In this document: positions 7,040 through 12,835 of the stretch, in pieces
Layout of the letters: each line of letters starts with the position of its first letter
How positions within the stretch are numbered: position 1 is the stretch's first letter
Source of the DNA: Actinomycetes bacterium
GTDB lineage: Bacteria > Actinomycetota > Actinomycetes > JAHEKZ01
Direction: 5' to 3'
Length of the DNA stretch: 12,835 nt
NCBI GenBank assembly: GCA_027117675.1
Contig: JAJAYM010000298.1
Span: forward strand, 1-12,835
Made by a program: the position numbers and the translations under genes
The notes under the pieces: generated by a model
Database searches by the model: none
Told to the model about the DNA's origin: nothing
What the model saw: only the letters and a program-made list of their open reading frames with translations

Positions 7040-8220
7040 TAGGCGCTCCGGGCTTCGGCGAGTGCCTGCTCGTAGGCATTGGCGAAAGCAGCGAGCTCTC
7101 CTGTGCTGATGTCGGCACCGGTGACGTAGCGCACGAAGGCTCCGGCCACCTCAGTTGGCTGAGACGGCACCCGCAGCGAACCGGCACCCCGATCGACCAG
7201 GGGACCGCTAACGGGTTCGTGTCGGATGATCAGGGCCCCGGGGAATCTGGAGCGGATCTGGGCAACCAGCTGAGCCGGGCGTGCATCGTCAGTGACGGTT
7301 ACCTGGACCCACGCCTCCGAATGTGCATCAAAGGTGTCGGATGTGAGGAGTTCGTCGAACGTTCCACTGATTGCTGCCATCGACCGTGGTTGCTTCACGG
7401 GGATGGACTCAACGCCCCGCAGTCCGCTGGGCCCAAGGTCGACGCGCAGCAACTGCTTCTGCTGGTTCACTTCACTGAATGAGTAGCGCATGGGGGATCC
7501 GGCGTAGCGAACCCGCTCTTCGCCGACGCGTTGGGCTCCATGAAGGTGGCCAAGCGCTACGTAGTCGACGTCGTCGAAGACGGTACTCCGAACGCTGTCG
7601 ACACCACCGATTCGGAGATCACGTTCGCTCTCACTTCGCTCGTTCTCGGTGCTACCACCGGACACCACGAACGCGTGCGCCATCACGACCGCCCGAGCGG
7701 CCGGCTGCGACCTTCGCCGGTCGGACAGGTCGCGCCTGATCCGATCCATCGCCGCCGTCATCACGGCTTCATGAGATCGCCCCAGCGGCTCGCCATCGTT
7801 GCTCAACGCATGTCGAGCGACATCAGGGTCGAGGAACGGGATCGGGTAGACCAGCACGGGACCGGTGTCGTCGTGCAGCTCAATGGGGGTGCCCACCTGG
7901 TTCAGGTCGGTCACGATATGCACGCCAGCGCGGAACAAGTCAGAGCCGGCGCCGAGACGCGTCGCCGAGTCGTGGTTTCCAGGAATCACGATCACGGGAG
8001 CGAGGGCGGATAGTTCGCCTAACGCGTCAGACCAGAGCCGGACCGACGTCACTGGCGGCACAGCGCGGTCGTAGATGTCGCCACAGATGAGAACGGCGTC
8101 GACGGCGTCAGCCCGCACCGCCTCAACGACCTGGCGGACCACCTGCTGTTGGGCTTCGTGCAAGTCAACACCGTGCAATCCACGGCCGAGATGCCAGTCG
8201 GAGGTGTGCAACAAGCGCAT
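7039..8220 (-). CDS. sbcD: SbcD, Mre11-like nuclease subunit of SbcCD
   Basis: A 393-residue metallophosphoesterase. Its dimetal motifs are all present: 'SDWH' with D8 and H10, 'CGDIYDR' with D48, 'GNHDS' with N82/H83, 'MAHAF' with H182, and 'LGHLH' with H225 and H227. This is the Mn2+-dependent nuclease that pairs with SbcC for double-strand exonuclease and hairpin endonuclease activity on DNA. The C-terminal third (about 270-393) corresponds to the capping domain and the part that binds the SbcC coiled-coil base. ATG 8220 is the only sensible start, because an in-frame TAG lies 9 nt upstream and the DxH motif must begin near residue 8. The nearest GGAGG (8242-8238) is 17 nt away and lies in a hairpin, so initiation may be inefficient or regulated. 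Confidence 0.96.
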   Translation of the reverse strand: MRLLHTSDWHLGRGLHGVDLHEAQQQVVRQVVEAVRADAVDAVLICGDIYDRAVPPVTSVRLWSDALGELSALAPVIVIPGNHDSATRLGAGSDLFRAGVHIVTDLNQVGTPIELHDDTGPVLVYPIPFLDPDVARHALSNDGEPLGRSHEAVMTAAMDRIRRDLSDRRRSQPAARAVVMAHAFVVSGGSTENERSESERDLRIGGVDSVRSTVFDDVDYVALGHLHGAQRVGEERVRYAGSPMRYSFSEVNQQKQLLRVDLGPSGLRGVESIPVKQPRSMAAISGTFDELLTSDTFDAHSEAWVQVTVTDDARPAQLVAQIRSRFPGALIIRHEPVSGPLVDRGAGSLRVPSQPTEVAGAFVRYVTGADISTGELAAFANAYEQALAEARSA

Positions 8221-8236
8221 GCGCCGACGCTATCGA

Positions 8237-8260
8237 CCTCCGCCGACAGATGGCGGGAGG
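8237..8260 (-). promoter_or_regulatory. Hairpin in the sbcD leader that contains the only GGAGG
   Basis: On the minus strand, CCTCCCGCC (8260-8252) can pair with GGCGGAGG (8244-8237), with one bulged C and a 7-nt loop. The second arm holds the only Shine-Dalgarno-like sequence before sbcD, which is also too far from ATG 8220 for standard use. It could lower translation or mark an RNA-processing point between the membrane-protein gene and sbcD. There is no T-run, so an intrinsic terminator is unlikely. Folding was judged by eye. Confidence 0.35.
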
Positions 8261-8306
8261 CAGAGGCGCGATCCCTTGGTTCGGTAGATCGGCACCTGCG
8301 GGCGAT

Positions 8307-8939
8307 TCAGTAGATTTGTGACCCTGCGCCGAGCGCCGCCGAGACGCCGGGGGCGGCATTGAGCGGCGCGGCAACCACCACGTTGCCGTGGCGTACCCAT
8401 CCGATTGCCGAGCTGGTCTGAGGGTCCCTCAGCAGCATGGTCACCCATTTCTCGGCTTCGATGGGCGACTCGAAGATCCGGACGGCCATGGTCGCGTTGC
8501 AGGTCGCCACGTCGCCGGAGACCGCCGCGCCCGTGCACTCGATACCACCTTGCTCCAGTGCAGCGATGACAACAATGGGTTCAGCGACACTCTCGGGGAG
8601 GCCGTACTCACCAGACCCACCAAGGATTCCGGCAGCCCAAACCGCGCCAGCAGCGATGGCCAGCGCTAGAAGGGCCCCAACGAGAAACTTGGCTTTGCTC
8701 CTCGGGGTCGCCGTCGCTCCACCGTCGTCGGCTGCTCCTTCAGGGGTGGGATCATCACTAGGAGAGCCGGGGACATCCGAGCCGGGGGTGTCCGAGTCGG
8801 GCACTCGATCAAGCTCTGGATCGATCATCGGCTCGACCACCGCGTCGGCGATCACTGCCTCGGCCAGCACATCGCCGTCCGAAAGCAGGTCGCCGTCCGT
8901 CGTCTCATCGACGGCAGCGCGCTTTTTACCAGCGGACAC
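8307..8939 (-). CDS. Single-pass membrane protein of unknown function, upstream of sbcD
   Basis: A 210-residue protein not recognised as a named family. The N-terminal part (1-80) starts basic (AGKKRAA), then is rich in Asp, Glu, Pro, Ser and Gly and looks disordered. A single hydrophobic helix spans about 85-107 ('FLVGALLALAIAAGAVWAAG'), preceded by 'PRSKAK', which suggests the N-terminus is cytoplasmic. The outer domain (108-210) has two cysteines, C135 and C147, that could form a disulfide, and a compact alpha/beta-looking pattern with no catalytic motif. GTG 8939 is chosen because GGGAGG lies 4 nt upstream; longer readings add an unsupported extension. It ends 86 nt before sbcD and may be the first gene of that transcript. 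It could equally be an independent envelope protein. Confidence 0.8.
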   Translation of the reverse strand: MSAGKKRAAVDETTDGDLLSDGDVLAEAVIADAVVEPMIDPELDRVPDSDTPGSDVPGSPSDDPTPEGAADDGGATATPRSKAKFLVGALLALAIAAGAVWAAGILGGSGEYGLPESVAEPIVVIAALEQGGIECTGAAVSGDVATCNATMAVRIFESPIEAEKWVTMLLRDPQTSSAIGWVRHGNVVVAAPLNAAPGVSAALGAGSQIY

Positions 8940-9168
8940 TTGACCTCCCAGGTAGCTCCTGTTCTGGAATCGGCACGCCAAGCGCTAAGCCTTCGCTCTG
9001 GTCACCCGTTCGCCCCAGTTGGCGGGTGCGCGCGGCCGGTCAGGCGAGGTGGCCGGTCAGGCCAGGGGTCGATCATTGGAGGTGGCCCAGATGGTCGGTC
9101 AACCTTCGGCCGTGGCCAGCCGAGACATACCAGTGGGAAGCGGGATCGGTGCGCGGAGGGGAACATCA
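8940..9168. other. Divergent intergenic region with repeats
   Basis: These 229 nt separate the membrane-protein gene from the small plus-strand gene and should hold both promoters, but no convincing -35/-10 pair was found. Two structures stand out. One is an inverted repeat CACCCG (9003-9008) / CGGGTG (9023-9028), with an inner CGCC/GGCG pair. The other is a 12-bp direct repeat GGCCGGTCAGGC at 9034-9045 and 9051-9062, spaced 17 nt apart, with a partial third copy near 9092-9100 (GGTCGGTCAA region). They could be regulator sites. An alternative start of the downstream gene (ATG 9091) lies here too. Confidence 0.45.
9034..9062. repeat. 12-bp direct repeat, 17-nt period
   Basis: GGCCGGTCAGGC occurs at 9034-9045 and again at 9051-9062 with GAGGT between. 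The second copy together with flanking bases also makes TGGCC (9050-9054) / GGCCA (9060-9064). The location in a divergent promoter region makes a tandem regulator site plausible. Chance cannot be excluded in GC-rich DNA. Confidence 0.5.
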
Positions 9169-9441
9169 ATGGCGGCAGCGACGGACCGGATTGACATCTT
9201 GGACGAGGCAGGGCGATCGATCGGTTGGGTGGACCCGCGCTCTGGCGCGCGTAACCTGATCGATCCTGGGCACGCCAAGGAGTTCGGGGAAATGGTCGAC
9301 TTCTGGATGTCGACCGCCGGGGTGGACGGCCCCGATCAGGAGGGCGCAGCGCCTACCGACCGGATGTCGGTCTCTGAGGTGCGGTTTCCCGACCCGCCGG
9401 TAATTCGAAGCCTGCTGATCCCCTTACGCCCACTCATGTGA
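9169..9441 (+). CDS. Small hypothetical protein upstream of acetoacetyl-CoA synthetase
   Basis: A 90-residue soluble protein not recognised. The first half has a pattern 'DILDEAGRSIGWVDPRSGA' (about 8-26), which looks like a beta-hairpin, then 'FGEMVDFWM' as a helix. The second half is polar and ends in a basic/hydrophobic tail ('RSLLIPLRPLM'). There is no signal peptide or membrane helix. ATG 9169 is chosen because GGAGG (9155-9159) is 9 nt upstream and codon third positions become GC-rich only from here. ATG 9091 is also possible: it is in frame, has its own GGAGG (9078-9082) 8 nt upstream, and would add 26 residues. The stop is 22 nt before the next gene, so co-transcription is likely. Coding is supported by codon usage and the ribosome binding site, not by known homology. 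Confidence 0.68.
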   Translation: MAAATDRIDILDEAGRSIGWVDPRSGARNLIDPGHAKEFGEMVDFWMSTAGVDGPDQEGAAPTDRMSVSEVRFPDPPVIRSLLIPLRPLM

Positions 9442-9463
9442 ATCCATTCGGCAAGATGGGGGC

Positions 9464-11458
9464 GTGACCGACACCGCCTCGACGGAGATCCCGCTGTGGA
9501 CTCCTACCGCTGATCAGATCCGACGGACGCAGGTCGACGCCTTCCGCCGCGAAATCGCTGATGCGCATCGCGTCGACGTGCCTGACACCGCCGCCCTTCA
9601 TGAGTGGTCGACCACCGAGGTGGGTGCATTCTGGGACGCCGTCTTTAGTCGCTGGATTGTTGGTGATCGCGGCCAAGGGCCAGCCCAAGTCGGCAACTCA
9701 ATGCCGCAGACCCACTTCTTCCCCGACGCTGGGGTGAACTACGCCGAGAACCTGCTGGCGGGGGCCGGCCGGTCTGGTGCCAGCGCAAACGCCACGGCCG
9801 TCACGTTTGTGCGCGAGGACGACCTCCGGCGCACGCTGTCGTGGACTGAGCTCACCGACCACGCGTTCGCCTTCGCCGCCTTTCTGCGGGCTAACGGTGT
9901 CGGTCCCGGTGATCGGGTCGCGGCTTGGCTGCCGAACACCCCCGAGGTGCTCGTCGCGATGCTCGGCACATCATTGATCGGCGGAGTGTTCACCTCCACC
10001 TCCCCCGACTTCGGGGTCGCAGGCGTCCTCGACCGGTTCGGCCAAGTCGAGCCGAAGGTGCTCGTCGGCACTGATGGGTATGTCTACGCCGGCAAGAACC
10101 AACCCCGGCTTGCTCGTCTGGGTGAGGTAGCGGCCGGGCTTCCCACGCTCCGAATCACCGTTGTGGCCGGCGAGCTCGAGGCGAATCCCGACCTCGGATC
10201 CCTACCTAAATCCGTGCTGTGGTCGGACGCGGTGCGCAGCGGCGCGGGGCTCCCTCGGCCAGAGCCCGTCCGGCTCCCCCTGCAGTCGCCAGGCTTCATC
10301 CTCTACAGCTCAGGGACCACTGGGGCGCCGAAGTGCATCGTGCACAGCGGAGCCGGGCTCGCGCTGAAGCACGCCGTCGAGCAGCGCCTTCAGTGCGACA
10401 TCGGCTCAGGTGACGTCGTTTTCTACTTCACCACGTGTGGATGGATGATGTGGAACTGGCTGGTGTCCGCGTTGGCGTGCGGCGCATCGCTAGTGCTCTA
10501 CGACGGCTCACCGTTCCACCCTGCCCCTGACCGCTTGTGGGATCTCGTCGACGAGTTGGGCATCACCTTCTTCGGTACGTCCGCGAAGTACATCGACGCG
10601 TCCCGCAAGACGGGTGTGTCACCGCGCGAAACGCACGGGCTCGACACACTTCGTACGATTGCCTCCACCGGTTCTCCGCTGGTGGACGAAGGATTCGAGT
10701 ACATCTACGAGTCAGTCAAGGTTGATCTACATTTGGCATCGATCTCCGGCGGCACCGACATCTGCGGCTGCTTCGTCGCCGGCGATCCCACCCGACCGGT
10801 GTACCGGGGTGAGATTCAAGGACCCGTGCTGGGGATGGCTGTCGACGTATTTGATGAGAGTGGGGCGTCGCTGCGCGGCTCCGCGGGCGCGCACGGTGAA
10901 CTCGTCTGCACCGCGCCCTTCCCATCGATGCCCGTCGAGTTCTGGAATGACCCTGATGGCGCTCGCTACCACGATGCCTACTTCAGAAGGTTCCCCGGAG
11001 TTTGGGCACACGGCGACTTTGCGTCCTGGACGTCGCACGGCGGTTTGGTTATTCATGGTCGCTCGGATGCGACCCTCAACGCTGGGGGCGTCCGGATCGG
11101 GACGGCGGAGATCTACCGGCAGGTGGAGCGTCTCGAAGAGGTGTTGGAGGCTCTAGCGATTGGCCAGTCTTGGGATGACGACACCCGCATCATTCTCTTT
11201 GTGCGGCTCGCGGACGGCGTCGCCCTCGACGAGAATCTCGTCAAGGCCATCAAGCGAACGCTGCGGGAGAACTGTTCGCCGCGTCATGTGCCGGCGCAGG
11301 TCGTCGCAGTCAAAGACCTTCCGAGGACGCGCAGCAACAAGCTGGCGGAGTTGGCTGTCGCTGATGTGGTGCACGGTCGTGAAGTTCGCAACCAGGAGGC
11401 GCTCGCCAACCCTGAGTCGTTGGAGTACTTCCGCGACGTTCCCGAACTATCGCGCTGA
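9464..11458 (+). CDS. Acetoacetyl-CoA synthetase (acetoacetate-CoA ligase)
   Basis: A 664-residue adenylate-forming enzyme, the usual length for AacS. The phosphate loop is 'YSSGTTGAPK' (281-290). The 'SISGGTDICG' stretch (426-435) is the form typical of acetoacetyl-CoA synthetases rather than acetyl-CoA synthetase. The hinge region is 'HGD' (516-518) plus 'GRSDATLNAGGVRIG' (532-546). The catalytic lysine is K626 in 'RTRSNKLAE', where SGK is the more common form. The expected cytoplasmic reaction is acetoacetate + ATP + CoA to acetoacetyl-CoA, feeding ketone-body or leucine-derived carbon into lipid, polyhydroxybutyrate or central metabolism. The start is GTG 9464, following a G-rich stretch (9458-9462). 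It overlaps the stop of a three-codon ATG reading frame (9456-9467). Another acyl-CoA synthetase substrate remains possible, but the overall pattern fits AacS. Confidence 0.9.
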   Translation: MTDTASTEIPLWTPTADQIRRTQVDAFRREIADAHRVDVPDTAALHEWSTTEVGAFWDAVFSRWIVGDRGQGPAQVGNSMPQTHFFPDAGVNYAENLLAGAGRSGASANATAVTFVREDDLRRTLSWTELTDHAFAFAAFLRANGVGPGDRVAAWLPNTPEVLVAMLGTSLIGGVFTSTSPDFGVAGVLDRFGQVEPKVLVGTDGYVYAGKNQPRLARLGEVAAGLPTLRITVVAGELEANPDLGSLPKSVLWSDAVRSGAGLPRPEPVRLPLQSPGFILYSSGTTGAPKCIVHSGAGLALKHAVEQRLQCDIGSGDVVFYFTTCGWMMWNWLVSALACGASLVLYDGSPFHPAPDRLWDLVDELGITFFGTSAKYIDASRKTGVSPRETHGLDTLRTIASTGSPLVDEGFEYIYESVKVDLHLASISGGTDICGCFVAGDPTRPVYRGEIQGPVLGMAVDVFDESGASLRGSAGAHGELVCTAPFPSMPVEFWNDPDGARYHDAYFRRFPGVWAHGDFASWTSHGGLVIHGRSDATLNAGGVRIGTAEIYRQVERLEEVLEALAIGQSWDDDTRIILFVRLADGVALDENLVKAIKRTLRENCSPRHVPAQVVAVKDLPRTRSNKLAELAVADVVHGREVRNQEALANPESLEYFRDVPELSR

Positions 11459-11485
11459 TCCCTTTGCCATTGCGACACGCTTTGA

Positions 11486-12508
11486 CTAGGGCATCGTGGG
11501 CCCGTTGGTGCAGGTCCGGCTTCCCGCGTCGACGACCTTGTCATTGCTGGCGTCGATAAAGGCGTAGTCGTAGGTGCCATCACTGGCGAGGGTGAGGCGT
11601 AGGACACCAACGCGGTCGCCGATACGAACCTGGCTTCGGTCGGCCTTGGGACCGATTTCATAGAGTTCTTTGCCACCGCTGCCCACGGTGAACTGGGTCA
11701 TGTCGTCGATTGGCGCAAAACGTTCGTAGATGTGGTCATGGCCGTTGAGCACAACATCGACGCCTCCGGCGTCGGCGAGGTCCCACAGTGGCCGAGCACG
11801 TTCGATGGTCGCTTCATCACCGTTGTAACCCCCGGAAGTGTGGAGCGGGTGATGCCAGGCGGCGACGGCACACTGTTCCTTCGACTTCTTGAGCTCCTTG
11901 GTCAGCCAGCGCCCTTGCGCCGAGTCAGGACCACAGCCGCCGACAAACTCGCAGTTGGAGTCCAGCAGGAAGATTCGCCAGCCCTTGACGGGGCTGAACG
12001 AACGCCAGGGCTTCTCTGCGGTACCAGCTTGCTTGCCGAAGTAGTCGAAGTACCCGGCTGCATCTTCGGTGTACCACTCGTGGTTGCCGGTGACCGGCTC
12101 GGTGATGGCGCGGAACTGTCCGAACCACCGGTCATACACGGCATTGAACTTGGCAAGCGTGGCATCTTCGTACTGGACGTCTCCCAGTGGTAAAAACCAC
12201 TCGGCCCCTTGGTTCACGAGGCGCTTGGTGAGTCGAGCCACCTCTTCATGGCGGCAGAACTGTGGGTCGTCGAAGACGGGGCTCGTCGGATCGCAGGCGA
12301 TGTCGCCGACCGTCACGATCTCGACCACTTCGACCGTGGGCTCGGTCGCCTTCGGCGAAGCGGTCGACTGCTCGGGTAGCGGTGATGTGGCGCCTGACTC
12401 GGCACGCTCGGGGTCAGCCCCCTGCGCTCCAAGCGAGCAGGCACTGAGCAGCAGAGCGGTACCCACTGCCACACTCAGGACGCGCGCCATCGACGTTCGA
12501 CTCTTCAT
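11486..12508 (-). CDS. Secreted lipoprotein metallophosphatase (purple acid phosphatase-like)
   Basis: 340 residues. A lipoprotein signal peptide ends in the lipobox 'LSAC' with C24, so the mature protein is lipid-anchored outside the cytoplasmic membrane. A Pro/Ser/Thr/Glu-rich linker (25-60) follows. The phosphoesterase core has 'VGDIAC' (D69), 'LGDVQY' (D110, Y113), 'GNHEWY' (N142, H143), 'WHHPLH' (around H219-H220) and 'NGHDHIYER' (H257, H259). The GDxxY tyrosine and GHDHxYER pattern are those of purple acid phosphatases. These release phosphate from monoesters with a two-metal site, so phosphate scavenging is a plausible role; the substrate is unknown. Five cysteines in the mature core region could make disulfides. 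ATG 12508 follows a GGGGGG run 5 nt upstream; ATG at residue 7 is less favoured because it would drop the basic n-region MKSR. It converges with the AacS gene across a 27-nt gap with no clear terminator. Confidence 0.9.
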   Translation of the reverse strand: MKSRTSMARVLSVAVGTALLLSACSLGAQGADPERAESGATSPLPEQSTASPKATEPTVEVVEIVTVGDIACDPTSPVFDDPQFCRHEEVARLTKRLVNQGAEWFLPLGDVQYEDATLAKFNAVYDRWFGQFRAITEPVTGNHEWYTEDAAGYFDYFGKQAGTAEKPWRSFSPVKGWRIFLLDSNCEFVGGCGPDSAQGRWLTKELKKSKEQCAVAAWHHPLHTSGGYNGDEATIERARPLWDLADAGGVDVVLNGHDHIYERFAPIDDMTQFTVGSGGKELYEIGPKADRSQVRIGDRVGVLRLTLASDGTYDYAFIDASNDKVVDAGSRTCTNGPTMP

Positions 12509-12729
12509 CGAAACCCCCCGAGCGGATGACCCACGCAGTGACCGGACGTAAACCAGTGTGACCTAGGGGCAGGCGTGACAGCGCACTGGCAGTTCGCGCT
12601 CACCCGATCGGCGGCCAAAACAAAACCCATTGCACTCTTGGGGGTACGGACCGTCAACGAATCGGCGCAACGCTCCCCCGCGTACTGGCCGTGATCTCGC
12701 TAGCCGTTCGGGTGGCGGGTCGGGCGGCG
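12509..12729. other. Intergenic region between the phosphatase and the HNH remnant
   Basis: About 220 nt with no supported gene. It holds the candidate phosphatase promoter (12629-12657), an imperfect inverted repeat (CCAGTGTG 12553-12560 / CGCACTGG 12582-12589), and at its right edge the first copy of the 30-nt tandem repeat. The reading frame that crosses it on the minus strand is an out-of-frame continuation of the repeat and has no recognisable protein content. Confidence 0.6.
12629..12657 (-). promoter_or_regulatory. Candidate sigma-70 promoter for the phosphatase gene
   Basis: On the minus strand TTGACG (12657-12652) is followed after 17 nt by TGCAAT (12634-12629), four of six matches to the -10 consensus. 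It predicts a start near 12622 and a leader of about 114 nt. The leader contains an 8-bp imperfect inverted repeat (12553-12560 with 12582-12589). No phosphate-box-like repeats were noticed. Confidence 0.45.
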
Positions 12730-12755
12730 CTAGCCGTCGGGTGGCGGGTCGGGTG
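12699..12755. repeat. 30-nt imperfect tandem duplication
   Basis: GCTAGCCG followed by TTCGGGTGGCGGGTCGGGCG (12699-12726) is repeated from 12729 as GCTAGCCG then TCGGGTGGCGGGTCGGGTG. The copies are 30 nt apart and differ by one inserted T and one C/T change. On the minus strand the right copy encodes the last residues and stop of the HNH-type protein; the left copy is its out-of-frame echo. Confidence 0.75.
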
Positions 12756-12835
12756 GGTGGGTGTATTGCCATGGTTGGGTTTGGTAGGTGCGGCCGGGGG
12801 GGTCAACCTGATGTCTCGGCGAGCATGAGCGGCAA
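12730..12835 (-). CDS. C-terminal end of a DUF222/13E12-type HNH endonuclease-like protein (partial)
   Basis: The minus strand from the window edge to a TAG at 12732-12730 gives about 34 residues. They end in 'DPPGRTYQTQPWQYTHPP' followed by 'DPPPDG'. A 'xPxGRxYxT.P' segment with a Pro-rich tail just after the HNH motif is typical of the DUF222 (13E12 repeat) HNH proteins that are multiplied in actinobacterial genomes. The HNH residues themselves would lie beyond the window. Residues before the match ('CRSCSPRHQV') fit the family poorly, and a run of seven G (12796-12802) lies at that junction, so a frameshift or decay is possible. The function of such proteins is not well established; mobile or repeated elements are usual. 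The family call rests on a short tail and is tentative. Confidence 0.5.
   Translation of the reverse strand, partial: CRSCSPRHQVDPPGRTYQTQPWQYTHPPDPPPDG
12746..12761 (+). other. G-quadruplex motif
   Basis: Four GGG runs (12746-12748, 12751-12753, 12755-12757, 12759-12761) have loops of 2, 1 and 1 nt. Such short loops favour a very stable parallel quadruplex. More GGG runs lie at 12710-12712, 12717-12719, 12722-12724 and 12739-12741. The G-rich strand is opposite to the coding strand of the HNH-type gene, whose protein has a Pro-rich tail, so codon usage alone can explain it. Confidence 0.6.

Noticed and set aside
11459..11485. Terminator between the convergent AacS and phosphatase genes
   Set aside because: No inverted repeat or T-run was found in these 27 nt.
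12563..12772. 69-codon minus-strand frame over the repeat and phosphatase leader
   Set aside because: It is the repeat read in the wrong frame (begins inside the HNH-type tail codons) and runs on through the candidate promoter.
1..12835. CRISPR array, tRNA, rRNA, insertion sequence with terminal repeats
   Set aside because: No regularly spaced direct repeats, cloverleaf patterns or transposase motifs were seen; the only tandem repeat is the two-copy unit at 12699-12755.

Overview
The window is GC-rich by eye, with GC-ending codons in the coding stretches. It carries typical actinobacterial families: a DHA2-type drug exporter under a TetR repressor, an SbcC/SbcD pair, acetoacetyl-CoA synthetase, a lipobox-bearing phosphatase, and the tail of a 13E12/DUF222-type HNH protein. 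It is most likely chromosomal DNA from an actinomycete; genus cannot be told from this sequence. No tRNA, rRNA, CRISPR array or intact insertion sequence was seen.

Layout. (1) 1-226, minus: the first 75 codons of a YtcJ-like amidohydrolase, cut by the window edge. (2) 346-2566, plus: a TetR-family regulator followed by a 14-helix-type MFS exporter, preceded by a recognisable promoter and a perfect 21-bp palindrome at the predicted transcription start, so a self-regulated efflux operon. (3) 8939 down to 2591, minus: a run of five genes, namely a single-pass membrane protein, sbcD, sbcC, a protein with two RNase III-like domains, and a PlsC-type acyltransferase. The junctions are 86 nt, TAATG, ATGA and 10 nt, so the last four are almost certainly one transcript. 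(4) 9169-11458, plus: a small unrecognised protein followed after 22 nt by acetoacetyl-CoA synthetase. (5) 12508-11486, minus: a secreted purple-acid-phosphatase-like lipoprotein with its own candidate promoter. (6) 12835-12730, minus: the C-terminal end of a DUF222/HNH-type protein, followed by a 30-nt tandem duplication and a compact G-quadruplex motif.

How the genes relate. The efflux pair is a standard repressor-transporter unit. The sbcD-sbcC pair encodes the Mre11/Rad50-like exonuclease/endonuclease that processes DNA ends and hairpins. The most unusual item is the 255-residue protein translationally coupled to sbcC. Its first half is an RNase III domain with the core acidic residues in place. 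Its second half looks like a second RNase III domain that keeps the family's DEGELS segment but has lost most of the catalytic acids. This would be a built-in pseudo-dimer, as in Dicer or Drosha, without a double-stranded-RNA-binding domain. It is the best candidate for an undescribed system here. This reading comes from motif inspection by eye and has not been tested by a profile search or structure prediction.
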